Shown here in pieces: positions 23,158 to 35,479 of a DNA stretch of 64,000 nt. This DNA comes from Pictodentalium vernedei. Its lineage: Eukaryota; Mollusca; Scaphopoda; Dentaliida; Dentaliidae. How positions within the stretch are numbered: position 1 is the first letter of the stretch; each line of letters opens with the position of its first letter. A program made the translations under genes and the position numbers. The notes beneath the pieces were generated by a model, which was given only the letters and a program-made list of their open reading frames with translations, was not told where the DNA came from and did not search any database. The stretch spans positions 62,361,084-62,425,083 of the forward strand of contig CM062296.1 in NCBI GenBank assembly GCA_031216915.1, written 5' to 3'.

Positions 23158-23408
23158 TTAACCCTTTACCTAACGAATCGGCAACCACCGCGGGCGTAAT
23201 ATGCAAATTCAGCAGCTGAAAAAATTACTACTTTTCAAAAGAATTCAACAAAACCATCTCATGTAACCTCTCTTTGGAACGAGCTACTCGAGCTCGTTCC
23301 AAGGAGGGGGTTCATGATATGGTTTTGTTGAAATGTTCTGAATTTTTAAAAAAAAATGATATTTGAAATAATAAATTTTGTTATCGTCTGTGTTGAGTAA
23401 AGGGTTAA
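23158..23408. mobile_element. TTAA MITE family A', copy 2
   Basis: TTAA at 23158-23161 and 23405-23408; ends CCCTTTACCTAACGAATCGG and TGTGTTGAGTAAAGGG. The core is the complete palindrome CTTTGGAACGAGCTACTCGA with its inverse, inside CAACAAAACCAT/ATGGTTTTGTTG arms. Confidence 0.75.
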
Positions 23409-23594
23409 ATAATACACTTTGATGTATAAAAAGTCAATGTGAGGATGATGTGTACATTTCTCCTGGGAAAACAAACTTAATAATTAAAACATATTTTCAA
23501 CATACAACATATTTAATCATTATTGACAAAAAAAAAGACAAAGGCTGAGATGGAAAAGTTGTTAACGTGTTACTAGTCTTCTTGATACGAAAAT

Positions 23595-23952
23595 AGGGGG
23601 CGCGGTGGCTCAGTAGGTAGAGGTGCAGGCTGCAAGCCGAGAGGTTCTCGGTTCGAATCCCACCTGCGGCAATCGCGCTGTGTCCTTGGGGAAGACACTT
23701 TACCCCCATTGCCCACGTGGGGGCACGATGACGCTGTGCACTACGGCGTACTGCACGTCGATGGTGCACCTGTCTTCAACCAATGCTAACTCTGCTTGTG
23801 TGGAGTTAGTGTGTTGGGGAGCTGACAGTTTCTCGCCGTTGCTCGATGATTCTGGTACTCCGGCTTCCTCAACCCATAAAACAGTCGTGGTCATGATTAG
23901 CCACTGTACAGAAATATGTGACTTTAAACACCAATAAATAAATGAATAAATA
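23595..23952 (+). mobile_element. SINE with tRNA-like head, most complete copy
   Basis: The head has GCGCGGTGGCTCAGTAGGTA (A-box region) and GAGGTTCTCGGTTCGAATCC (B box), then the linker CACCTGCGGCA. The body carries CTGTGTCCTTGGGG, GTGGGGGCACGATGACGCTG, CTGCACGTCGATGGTGCAC and TTAGTGTGTTGGGGAGCTGA, and the tail is CACCAATAAATAAATGAATA. This is the reference for the family: pol III promoter boxes, non-coding body, A-rich simple tail. It needs a LINE partner in trans. Confidence 0.85.
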
Positions 23953-25129
23953 AGATATGAAAATACCTTGATGTTTAATAAAGTGGAAGCTTGTGCCCTG
24001 TGACCAATCGTTATCGAGTGGGAGGAGTTATCACGTTGATTGACTTGAGGCAAGATACATCTTTTGTTCGTGTTGTTCAGAGGACTAATGAATGCCTGTA
24101 GTTTTGGGGTTCTTTTTTTCAGAAATTATTGCAGTAATTCAACTCATCGTACAATCCTTCAGTACAAATGATAATATTTTGGGCAGAATTTCTCATTATG
24201 ATGAGGGTCGCAACATTCCGCGTATGTGAGAAATAAGGAAGGAAGCTGTTCGAACATAAAAGTGGCACCCGTTCTAAAAGTAATCAAATACTCCAGTTTG
24301 TACAAATTTTGTGATAACTGCTGTTGTTTATACTTATTAAGTCAACCTAGCTAGCTGCTTTAGTAGACATAACAATAACTTGACATTTTATGTTTTTCTT
24401 ATTCGATATCTCCGAATAAAGTATAATGCAATATAGAACAACCATGGTAACTCATTCTAGGGTTTCTGTTGTCTGGGGAATGCCAAAAAGAGAATCTCGT
24501 TTGCAAAGGATCGCTGGACACCAACGACGTTTGACGGACGTCGCCATCGTCAATTGGGCCGGCCGCGGACCCACTCAGTGCATAGGAAACCCAAATAAAG
24601 TTTAACTATAGTTTAACGAAGACCGACCCCCAAGTCAGATAAAGTTGGGGGCATTCGTAATGTGATATCAAACATTGACAGCAAATCGTCGGACTTCAGA
24701 CCGTAACCTTCATTCAAACTCCCCATAAGGATCCAAGAAGAAGAGTGATAGCGCTGAAACAAGAAAACTAGGAAGGCGCGTGATTTATGGAGGTGAAGAT
24801 GCGTGGAGCGTGTTGCTAACCACCATTATGGTTTTGTGCCGGCCCTTTACAGGGCGCACACATTCTGAAAAGAAATTCTATAAAGCACACTATACATTAC
24901 AGGTCTTTTTCATGAAATCAAAAGCAAACCAGTAACCATCCCTTCATGTTCCTTTCTTTTTACCAATATGTCTTTTGGGAATTCCTGTAGTGTTTTCCGG
25001 TTAGAAAATACATTTTCAAACTTGAAGGGAAAAAAACGTTATTTTCTTATGGTTCGTCGATCAATTTTAGGTACTCATAGGCAATATTAAATTACCCAAA
25101 GGTAGTGGTAGTCTTTGACAGTGACTAAT
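23953..25129. other. Unassigned sequence
   Basis: No gene or repeat family is recognised. Confidence 0.4.
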
Positions 25130-25330
25130 CGTAACCCCTTACCTAACACGGAAAGCAGATGGCACTTGCAAAAGAAATTCTTGAATAACTATTTTTTTTT
25201 GTCTCGACGAGCTCGTTCCAATGAGGGGTCATAACCTATGTTTTTGAGACAAAAAATGAAAAAAATAATGACAAATTAATTGGCGATTTTTGAGAATAGG
25301 TTTTGGCCGTTACGTTGGGTAAAGGGTTAA
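25130..25330. mobile_element. TTAA MITE family A, copy with deleted left arm
   Basis: Left GTAACCCCTTACCTAACACG (target mutated), right GGCCGTTACGTTGGGTAAAG ending in TTAA at 25327-25330. Sequence passes directly from GTCTC to GACGAGCTCGTTCCAATGAG, so most of the left hairpin arm is gone while the right arm is intact. Confidence 0.7.
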
Positions 25331-25429
25331 TGTCCCCAATAAAAGCCTGTATAGAAAAAAAAATGGACTTTTGAAGTTGGGAATGACGGCATACATTTGG
25401 ACCAATCAATTGCTGTTTATTTTGACTGC

Positions 25430-25535
25430 GGTGGCAATGCGATGGTGGTGGCGACGTTGGGGTGGAAGCGGCGGTGGTGGTGGTGGTGGTTGGGGTCGTG
25501 GTGGTAGTTGTGATCGTGGACGTGGTGGTCTATAA
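25430..25535. repeat. GGT-rich imperfect repeat
   Basis: Tandem GGTGGTGGT and GTGGTGG runs (about 25436-25530), G-rich on the plus strand. Confidence 0.7.
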
Positions 25536-25540
25536 GACGA

Positions 25541-25926
25541 CAAGCATAATCACAAAATATCAATTATTTCAAACACACGAACGTGGAGTTTTTCAAAATG
25601 TTGTTAGCAGTGTGTACAGTTTGTAATCGTGACAACTCTCATCGGGATGCTTTGGACAGGCACATGCAAACAGTACATTGGGACAGTCGTACCTGTTCAC
25701 AGTGCATTGAGGGGTACCCTCAAACACTACCAACGGAATCAATTGCTATACCACCTCAGTAGAAAATGTGTCTACAATAACCAGAATTCTACTTTCAGCA
25801 TCTGTTTGCTCTGGTAGCTTTGGACCAACGATGAGAGGTAGACAACATGCGTCAAGACACTTATTCAAAACGTAAATTTTCTCATCCATCCTCCTCCAAC
25901 CAGAATAATATGTATATACAAATTTT
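25541..25926. other. Unassigned sequence
   Basis: No recognisable gene or repeat. Confidence 0.4.
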
Positions 25927-26459
25927 TAGGGCTGTCACGATTAATCGATTGTTGATCGGTCACGGCGAAATCGATTAGTATATTTCGTTGTCGAATAATC
26001 GGTAAATTATATCCCGTTTTAGACGTTTAAAAATTAAAAAAAAATATGTTGAAAAAACTATTGTTTCTAAAGATGAAGAGTTAAGAACATCGATGTTAAA
26101 CCCCAAGAAGCTATTGGAAGCATTTGTCTTTCGGGTACATTCATCAAAGCTTTGATGTTCTGAACTTTTGAACCGTCAGTGTAATAATCAAGACCGGTCG
26201 GCAGTTGCGAACTTCGCAACTGCCGACCGGTCTTGATTATTACACTGACGGTTCAAAAGTTCAGAACATCAAAGCTTTGAATGTAACTAAAGAGGGTCGT
26301 CTTCGTTGTTTACTTGAGGTGGGTCAACTGACTTCAACTTCATTTTTATCGACTTCAAAGAGAAGGAGATGGGGGGTCATCTAGGTACGATCAATCGATT
26401 ATCATCGATTATTTTCGACGATTAATCGAATCCTAAATTAAAAAATCGTGCCAGCCCTA
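25927..26459. mobile_element. hAT-like MITE with a perfect 137-bp palindrome
   Basis: Ends TAGGGCTGTCACGATTAATC and CGTGCCAGCCCTA, with repeated ATCGATTA motifs at both subtermini. Flanks CAAATTTT and CAAATGAT agree at six of eight positions, as expected for an aged 8-bp hAT target duplication. The centre (26144-26280) is a perfect palindrome about C26212, arms starting TCAAAGCTTTGATGTTCTGA. No coding sequence. Confidence 0.8.
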
Positions 26460-27686
26460 CAAATGATGGCAGCCTCTATACGATATATTGAAATTAACCA
26501 TAGCTCAAAATAATTCGGCAAAAGATTTGAAAGACGAAATTAGAAACGATTCTTTCATAATATGACAATACGCAAGGCGTAAGAAGGAACCCCAAAGAAT
26601 CCAACATATTGAAATATTTCATTCCGCAACCATTACTCCAAAAACATTTTGGTTTATTCAGTCGAATTCCTGCAATTGTTTAATTTCAGCCAAACATGAA
26701 TACGTTTCACAGTACTAAATATTTTCCCATAAACGACAATTATAACGTTCAGGAGAAAAAATATGGTCGCATCATTTTAAATTTAACATTCAAATATTTT
26801 TTGTCAAGTATAGCCCATCAGACAACCTTTTTTCTGATTTTTAAACATGGGTCATGCAACAAATAAAAGAAAAACTAACAGAAAGGGAAGTGCTGGTCAC
26901 ATGTTCATATTTCTCAGGGAATTCCCTAACAAAACACACCAATAGTCAAACAAATTTTTAGGTTCTAAAAGTCCTCAAATCATCCTCTTTCTTCATCTGG
27001 AACATTCAACAGCAATGCAAAATGTCAGTAGACTTCTTCAAATGTTTATTGAAACAATATATTTTCCCAAGACTGCTTAGTTTTGGGAATTACATAATTT
27101 CCGAGCGCAACTTTTAGAGGCAGGTAAATCTAATTAAAATATTTACAACAGTTATACCTATGAGCAAACCCAACCCTACCAAAGATACATTTACCTCTTT
27201 CAAGTGATGAAAGAGTCATTTCTGTAATAGAATTCAACTTTTGGCTTCTATCTAGTAAAATGCATGGGAAATTTGTTCTTTTGAAGAGAACTGTCCAATC
27301 TGTGTCAAATAGGCTTAAAAACTGTTATTGCCTCCGACAGAATTTCTACTCTGTTACCAAATAAGTTAGGAGGGATAAGAATTCACAGCTTTCTTTGAAA
27401 CTACCCAAATCCCAAAATAAAACTAAAATCTGCATCAGCACACAAAACCGTTTCACAAAATCTGTTTTAATTAATCATTCAGCAAGATAAATAGTGCCCC
27501 ACCACCATGAAACAATATGTCAATTTTGTTTCAAAATTGGGGTTGTGCAGGGCTTATAGTTCCTCTAAATTTGGGAGAATCCATTTGCATTCTTGCGGAA
27601 ATAGTTACGAGAATTCAGACCTGCTATGGGCCAGGATCCTATTAGGTCAGTATGATTGAACCCCTGTTGCATACTGATAATGCATG
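26460..27686. other. Unassigned AT-rich sequence
   Basis: No recognisable gene or repeat. Confidence 0.4.
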
Positions 27687-29207
27687 TTAACCCTTTACCC
27701 AATACAGCTTTTTAATTTTTACAACACCAACTACTGATTTTTACCCCCACCCCCCTCCCCACAGGGGCCTTAATCGCTCACCTGACAAGGTGGTTCAGAG
27801 AAGTATTTTGGGTTAGATTCAGTTAGTCAAGGTTCACGGACACTACATACATGTAGGAATAATGTTATGAAATTATTCATAATTCTAGTGTCCATGTCAG
27901 ATGATTATTAGCATAGGTCTTCCTGATTGCTTCCAATTCTGACAGCTGTAGACAAGTACTGCCAAACTTCCAAGGGTTGTTGTGTCACTGCAGCCTGAAA
28001 GGCAAATTTTATGGAAAAGCTCTAAGGAATGGGTTTGAACATTTATGAACAACCTCGAACTTAACCCACCCCTGCCCAGATATTAAGCCACAGACTTGAA
28101 ATGGACGAACTCAAATCTGCACCCCCACCTCTCATTCCTGCGATACCAAATATGAAAGGGTTCTGTCTGGCAGGAACCAAACTGGAACAAATTTACATCT
28201 GACCTCCCCAGAGATGTTGTACACCAAATATTAAAGCATTAAGCTAGTGGGTCTGAAGAAAAACATTTTTAAAGAAATTTTCTCATGTTGCTTTGAGTTA
28301 ATTTGCACTCCCATAATGAGCCCAAATATTAACCCATAGATTTGGCTTGAACAAACATGAATCTGACCCCCTTAGAGATGTTGTAAGCCAAATATGAATG
28401 GATTCTGACAGGTGGATCTGAAAAAATAAAATAGAGTTTTAAAGAAATTTCCTCATACTGCACTAAGTTAAACTTTGGGCTTCAATAAATAGACCAAATA
28501 TTAAGCCAGAGACCCGATTCAAACAAACTTCAATCTACCCCCACCCCCCTCCTCCCCTCCACTAGAGATGTTGCATTCCAAATATGAAAGCATTCTGACT
28601 GATGGATCTGAAGAAGGTTTTCAAAGAAATTTCCTCATGTTGCACTGTTGATATTTGGGTGCCCATAGGGAGCCCAAATATTAACTCAGGGGCTCGATTT
28701 GAACAAACCTGAACCCATCTCCCCTCCCCCACCCCTAGAGATGCTTTATACCAAGTATCAAAAGATTCTTATACATGGTTCTGGAGAAGATTTTTTTAAA
28801 TTTTGGAAAACAATTTATGCGTGCTATCAGAGAAATGCTTGGGACCCCCTATGGGTGTGGCAACGTTATTTGAACAAACTGGAATTCATATATAAGGAAC
28901 ATGAATATCAAATTTGGTTCAATTCGGCTCAGTTGTTTATGGGGAGAGGTTGATAATGTAAAGTTCATGCCGGACAGGACGGACGGATGGTCGACTGACA
29001 GAAAGTCATCATTTAAGCACCCCCTGACTTACAGTCAGGTGAGCTAAAAATAAACATTATTCATCAAGCGTAATAATTATGGATGTTACTGGAACCGGCT
29101 GATGAGAGCTGGTTCCAATGACAGCCATATTTGTACAAATTTTATTGCCAGGTCATGTTAGTGTTGTATTGGTTAATTTGCTGCCTTTGTGTTAGGTAAA
29201 GCGTTAA
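27687..29207. mobile_element. TTAA MITE family D, copy 2, split by a pearl-like insertion
   Basis: Left part 27687-27741 (TTAACCCTTTACCCAATACA, AGCTTTTTAATTTTT) and right part 29047-29207 (GGAACCGGCTGATGAGAGCT, GACAGCCATATTTGTACA, ending GTTAGGTAAAGCGTTAA). Comparison with 8477-8724 shows the intervening ~1.3 kb is an insertion. Confidence 0.7.
27742..29046 (+). mobile_element. Pearl-like element, copy 1
   Basis: Begins CAGGGGCCTTAATCGCTCACC (first bases altered) and ends with hairpin CTGACTTACAGTCAG plus GTGAGCTAAAAA. The interior has about seven degenerate units containing GAGCCCAAATATTAA, ACTTGAATCTGACC, TACCAAATATGAAAG, GATTCTGAC.G.TGGATCTGAA and AATTTCCTCAT. The inverted end motifs GCTCACCTGA and TCAGGTGAGC act as short terminal repeats. 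No open coding region spans it. The architecture matches the non-autonomous 'pearl' elements of bivalves. Confidence 0.7.
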
Positions 29208-29439
29208 ACTGACTCAGTTCTTTTCATGTGAATCCTAGCTACAATGTTACGAGAAGCTACATGGTTTCTAACTGGTTTTGTTGCACGGATCTCTACGGGA
29301 ATCGATTCTCAGATTCTTATAAGCCCTGGCTGAGGCTATATAATTCACCATTATCAATAGAAAGTGCCATTTCATCTCAACAAACTGATGTCAAATATTC
29401 TTTTACCTAGTGATGGGATAAATTATTGCCCTGGATGTG

Positions 29440-29456
29440 CCCCCCCCCCCCCCCCC
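29440..29456. repeat. C17 run
   Basis: Uninterrupted C run between unique sequence and the next pearl-like element. Confidence 0.9.
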
Positions 29457-29484
29457 AAACCTCCCTGTATGCAGTTTTTCTTAA

Positions 29485-31607
29485 AACAAGAGGCCCGAGG
29501 GGGCCTGAGGGTGTCCACATGGCATGGTAGCCTAAATATCAACCCAGAGAATTGATTTCAACAAGTTGCATCTACTCCTCCTGAGAAAAGCTTATACCAA
29601 ATATCCAAAGATTCTGACAAGTGGATCTAAAAAAATGATTTTTAAAGAATATTCCTCATACTGAACTGAGTTATAATTCGGGCTCCCACAGGGAGCCCAT
29701 ATATGAACCCAGGGACTTGGCTTTAACAAACTTGGATCTCACCCCCTTAAGGATGCTGCACACCAAATATCAAAACATTCTGACTGCTGAATCTGAAGAA
29801 GATTTTTAAAGAAAATTCCTCATTTTGAACTAAGTTACAATTTGAGCTCCCACAGTGAGCCCAAACATGGACCTAGGGACATGGCTTGAACAAACTTGAA
29901 TCTTGTCTCCTAAGGATGCTGCATAAAAAAATATCAAAAGCATTCATCTGCTGGATCTGAAGAAGATTTTTTAAGAAAATTCCTCATTTCGAACTAAGTT
30001 ACAATTCAAGCTCCCACAGTGAGCCCAAATATGGACCTAGGGACATAACTTGAACAAACTTGAATCTCACCCCCCTAAGGATGCTGCATACCAAATATCA
30101 AAACATTCTGACTGTTGGATCTGAAGAAGATTTTTAAAGAAAATTCGTCATTTTGAACCAAGTTATCATTCGAGCTCCCACAGTGAGCCCAAATATAGAC
30201 CTAGGGACATGGCTTGAACAAACTTGAATCTCACCCCCCTAAGGATGCTGCATACCAAATATCGAAACATTCCGGCTGCTGGATCTGAAGAAGATTTTTA
30301 AAGAAAATTCCTCATTTTGAACTAAGTTATAATTCGGGTTACCACAGTGAGCCCAAATATGAACCCGGGGACTTGGCTTGAACAACTTGAATCTCACCCC
30401 CCCCCCCCCCCCTAAGCATGCTGCATACCCAATATCAAAAGATTCTGCTGCTGGATCATGAGAAGAAGATTTTCAAAGACATTTGGCTGAAATGCACTAA
30501 GTTCAAATTTGGGCTCCTATACTGAGCCCAAATATGAACCCAGTGGGCCGATTTGAACAAACTTGAATCAGATCCACCCCACAATGTTGCATATCAAATA
30601 TCAAAAGATTCTGCCTGCTGGATCTGGAGAAGAAGATTTTTAAAGAAATTTGCCTGAAATGTTTCTATAGTAAGCCCAAATATGAATCCAGGGGGGTTGA
30701 TTTGAACAAATTTGAATCAGATCCACCCTACAATGTTGCATACCAAATATCAAAAGATTCTGCCAGCTGAATCTGGTGAAGAAGATTTTTTTAAGAAATT
30801 TGCCTGAAATGCACTAAGTTTGAATTTGGGCTCCTATACTGAGCCCAAATATAAACCCAGGGGGCGGATTTGAACAAACTCGAATCAGATCCACCCTACA
30901 ATGTTGCATACCAAATATCAAAAGATTCTGCCTGCTGGATCTAGAGAAGAAGATTTTTTAATGTTTTTCCCATTGCCTACAGTGTTAAAAAGTGTTTTCA
31001 AAGTCCCGAAACTGTACCCTATGATAAAACCGACCGCAATTTTTTTGGACCAATCCTTTCTGTTGGTCCTAAGGAAGCTTCACACCAAATAAAAATTCTC
31101 AGTGCCGTGCAGTTTTGGAGATATGGCGTTTTACTTTTTTTCTATTTTTAGCTCCTGCGGTTCCCACGGGGCTACAGAAAAAGAAAATTCAGCATAAATT
31201 AGGTACTTATGACCCAATAAGCCCTCACATAAAATTTGATTCAAACCAGCCTCTCGGTTCGGAAAATAGAAATTTTTGGCGGGCCAACAATTTTGTCCCT
31301 CCCATAACAACGCCAAATTTAGCCCATCAAACTTCTCTTAAAGAAATCCAAGTCTACACCTTCAAAGGAAGCTGCATACCATATATCAAGTCTCTACTAC
31401 TGGTTGATGAGAAGAAGATTTTGGTGCCCCTTGGGGGCATGGCACCACCCAGGAGAAGGGGGCAACTTCATTTGAACAAATCTGAATTGGCATTAGGTAA
31501 TAAACATTTACCCAACATTTGAATAATGTAAAGTTAACACCGGATGGACGGCGGACAGAATGTGATCAGTAAAGCTCCCACTGAGCTTCGCTCAGGTGAG
31601 CTAAAAA
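29485..31607 (+). mobile_element. Pearl-like element, copy 2
   Basis: Starts AACAAGAGGCCCGAGGGGGC and ends with hairpin CTGAGCTTCGCTCAG then GTGAGCTAAAAA. The first two-thirds is a tandem array; the last third is a non-repeated segment (TTGGAGATATGGCGTTTTAC, TTTTTAGCTCCTGCGGTTCC, CCAATAAGCCC) that recurs in copies 3 and 4, so it is a constant 3' domain. The 135-codon frame at 31115-31522 lies in this domain and shows no known motif. Confidence 0.7.
29690..30960. repeat. 164-bp tandem array
   Basis: The mark GAGCCCAAATAT recurs at 29857, 30021, 30185 and 30349, exactly 164 bp apart each time. Looser units continue at 30524, 30671 and 30841. The units carry GCATACCAAATATCAAAA and GGATCTGAAGAAGATTTTTA. 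Confidence 0.85.
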
Positions 31608-31987
31608 ACTATTTTAATTTTTTAATAAATTGATGGTGACATGAATTTCCCATTATTTTTTAATCACATTCTTTCTTCTGAACACATTTCACATTGTGTT
31701 TGATATTTTGCAATCTTTGTAAGAAAAAGCCTAAGTTTTCTCAGTTAAGGCACCTCAAGTCATAAAACAGTGAATTTTTCCAACAGAATGATCAGTACCT
31801 GCTACTGTGGTGTCTCATGACACTGTTAAAATTCCTAAAATCACCAAATATTGATTCATTAGTGCTGTGCTTGTGCTGCAAATATCCACAAGTGCACTTT
31901 CGCTATTTTGGTTTTAATCCCCACAGGCATGCATTCTCTCAAAGGGAGAAAAATTGTAGAAAATATGTTCACAAAGAGGACAAGTTG
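31608..31987. other. Unassigned AT-rich sequence
   Basis: No recognisable gene or repeat. Confidence 0.4.
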
Positions 31988-32240
31988 CAGTACAGTCGCT
32001 GTGGACGGGTTGTAATACACGCGTGGACAGTGATGTCCACTCGTGCGTTTACCAGTCAATAAAAATCATCATCTATAAAATTGTAATTGAAGCACGGGGT
32101 TGTACCTGGTGCTTCATTATTTATTAAATTTATGATGATTATACCTATAGTTAGTGTTTGGCATCAAATATTATTGTATCCGTAGAAATATTGCCCATCC
32201 ATGGAAAGTGAACACTGAGCAGTACACAGCCACTGTACTG
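31988..32240. mobile_element. CAGTACAGTCG MITE, copy 2
   Basis: Left CAGTACAGTCGCTGTGGACG, right ACACAGCCACTGTACTG followed by TA. Interior AAAATCATCATCTATAAAAT folds on TTTATGATGATTA. Homologous to 5722-5949. Confidence 0.65.
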
Positions 32241-32375
32241 TATTTGTTTCAAGTATATAATATACTCTTTGATGTTTAATATATTTGTGATAGGCTGGGT
32301 CCAAAGTACTCAGTACTTGTAGTACTCGAGTTCCACTTTTTTGATAAAATACTCAATACTTGCCAGCCCAGATTT

Positions 32376-32406
<31 letters not shown>

Positions 32407-32551
32407 GGGGGCAAATGAAAAGCAAAGAAACATTTCATCTGAAGGACAGACAGACATGCAGTAACAAATTTGGGAAGCCTACATAAAAGTAGTGACTAAA
32501 TTAAAATGAAAAATATAGATAGAAGAGCCAGGGCAATGTTGTCAAACAAAA
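32241..32551. other. Unassigned sequence with (TG)nG22
   Basis: A TG run at about 32375-32389 passes into a G22 run ending at 32411. Nothing else is recognised. Confidence 0.6.
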
Positions 32552-34188
32552 AACAAACAAGAGCCCCCAGAGGGCCTGATGGCATTCACCTGACATGGTA
32601 GCCTAAATATCAACCCAGGGAATTTATTTGAACATTTAGTTGCATCTGCCCCTCATAAGAAAAGCTTATACAAAATATCAAAAGATTCTGACCGGTGGTT
32701 CTCAAAAAAAAAAGGATTTTTAAAGAATGTTCCTCATACTGAACTAAGTTATAATTCAGGCTCCCACAGAGAGCCCAAATATGAACCCAGAGACTTGGCT
32801 TGAAAAAATTTGAATCTCACATCCCTACGGATGCTACTATATACCAATATCAAAAGATTCTGACTACTGGATTTTAAATAATATTCCTCTTATTGAACTA
32901 AGTTGTAATTTGGACTCCCACAGGGAGCCCAAATATGAACCTGGGGACTTGGCTCGAACAAACTTGAATCTCTCCCCTCCAAGGATGCAGCATCCCAAAT
33001 ATCAAAATATTCTGAAGAGTGGATCAAAAGAAGATTTTTAAAAAAATATTCCTCATATTGCACTAATCTAATCATAGAGAGTCCAAATATGGACCCAGGG
33101 ATTTGATTTCAACAAACATGTGAATAAATCTTCCAAAGATGTTATATGCAAAATATGAAAGCTTTTGGAGCAGTGGTATGGGAGAAGAAGATTCTTTAAT
33201 GTTTTTCCCATTACTAAAATGATGACTCCACATAAGTCCTGGAAAACTTCCCTGTGGTAAAACTGATGGCAATTTTTTTTTACCATTCTTTTTGGCTGTT
33301 GGTAAGGAAGCTTCACACAAAATAAAAATTCTCAGTGCCATGTAGTTTTGAAGACATGGACGTTTTAAATTTTTTTCTATATTTAGATCCTGCAGTTCCC
33401 ACAAGGGCAACCGGAAAATGTTTTGGCATAAATTAGGTACTTACATGTACAACCCAATAAGCCCATCATATCAAATTTGCTTCAAATCAGCCTCTCAGTT
33501 TGAAAAATAGAAATTTTGGTACAAGTCGGGCTCCTACAGGAAGCCCAAATATGAACCCTGGGACTTGGCTTTAACAAACTTATATCTCACCTTCCTAAGG
33601 ATACTGTATATATCAAAATATTCTGACTGCTGAATGTGAAGAATACTTTTGAAGAATATTCCTCATTTTGAACTAAGTTATAATTCAGGCTACCACAGTG
33701 AGCCCAAATATAAACCCAGGGTCTTGGCGTAAACAAATTTGAATCCCCCCCCCCACCCCACCCCTCCCACTGTAAGGATGCTGCACACCAAACATCAAAA
33801 CAGTCCGACTACTGGATCTGAAAAAGACTTTTAAAGCAAATTCCTCATTTTGAACTAAATTATAATTCAGTCTCCCACAGTGAGTCAGGGTTTCACAAAT
33901 ATATTTTTGTGGGATCCATTTCCAACATGTGTCTTAATCACATGAATTATGCTTATTTATCTTCAAATACATATATTGTTAGATTGTTGAACCACCACAT
34001 CAAAGGCTATTGCAGTAATCATGTTTATAGAAATTAATTAGATCTGATACGGTTAACCCATATGTGTACCCATACGCGCAACTAGTAGAAAACTGTATGA
34101 CGGAGGGCCACCACGGATGCCGACATTATGTACACCATACAAGGTATGGGTACATATAGAAATGGATTGGAGGAGTGTCTAATTTGAC

Positions 34189-35400
34189 GGATAAAGGGTT
34201 AATATCTCCGGATCAAATTATCAGATTTACATAAAAAACTATACAGCACAGCACACCAGTAACCTGAATAAATATATAAAGTAACATGACAAACGGATTG
34301 ATATTTTTTGAGTTATCTCATGCCAAAGGGATTGGAGGAATTTTCAATTTGAAGGATAAAGGGTTAATATCTCAGGATTAAATTATCAGATTTACACCAA
34401 AAACTATACAGCTCAGCACATCAGTAACCTGAACAAAAATATAAAGTAACTTGACAATCCAAGCAATATTTTTCAAGTTATCGAATGCCAAAGGGATTGG
34501 AGGAATTTTCAATTTGAAGGATAAAGGGTTAATATCTTGGGATCAAATTATCAGATTAACACCAAAAACTATACAGCTCAGCACATCAGTAACCTGAACA
34601 CAATTGTAAAGTAACTTGACAATCCAAGCAATATTTTTCAAGTTATCAAATCCCAAAGGGACTGGAGGAATTTTCAATTTGAAGGATAAAGGGTTAATAT
34701 TTCAGGGTTAAAATAACAGATTAACACAAAAAACTAGACAGCTCGGTACATCAGTAACCTGAACACAAATATAAAGTAACTTGACAATCCAAGCAATATT
34801 TTTCAAGTTATCGAATGCCAAAGGGATTGGAGGAATTTTCAATTTGAAGGATAGTAACTAGACAATCCAAGCAATAATTTTCAAGTTATCGAATGCCAAA
34901 GGGATTGGGGGAATTTCCAATTTGAAGGATAAAGGGTTAATATCTCAGGATCAAATTATCCGATTTACACCAAAAACTATACAGCTCGGCACATCAGTAA
35001 CCTGAACACAAATATAAAGTAACTTGACAATCCAAGTAATATTTTTCAAGTTATCGAATGCCAAAGGGATTGGAGAAATTTTCAATTTGAAGGATAAAGG
35101 GTTAATATCTCAGGATCAAATTATCAGATTTAAACCAAAAACTATACAGCTCGGCAAATCAGTAACCTGAACACAAATATAAAGTAACTAGACAATCCAA
35201 GCCATAATTTTCAAGTTATCGAATGCCAAAGGGATTGGAGGAATTTTCTATTTGAAAGATAATGGGTTAATATCTCAGGATCAAATTATCCGATTTACAC
35301 CAAAAACTATACAGCTCGGCACATCAGTAACCTGAACACAAATATAAAGTAACTTGACAATCCAAGCAATATTTTTCAAGTTATCGAATGCCAAAGAAAT
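34189..35400. repeat. 165-bp tandem array
   Basis: GGATAAAGGGTTAA recurs at 34189, 34354, 34519, 34684, (34849), 34926, 35092 and 35257. The spacing is 165 or 166 bp except for one 77-bp step where a unit is truncated. Units carry CAAATTATCAGATTTACACC, CAGTAACCTGAACA and CAAGTTATCGAATGCCAAAG. Confidence 0.9.
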
Positions 35401-35479
35401 GGATACGGACGCCGGATGGACAGACGGACGGACATTCTAATAAATGGGTACTTAGGTGACTATTTTTACGGGACTACAA

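Noticed and set aside
23595..23670. A true tRNA gene
   Set aside because: It has A- and B-box-like sequence but no convincing cloverleaf, and it is joined to the SINE body found in many copies.
31115..31522. 135-codon frame in a pearl-like element as a transposon protein
   Set aside because: No known motif, and the frame is not kept in copies 3 and 4.
29690..35400. CRISPR-like regular repeats
   Set aside because: Units are contiguous 164-165-bp tandem repeats without unique spacers, in eukaryotic transposons.
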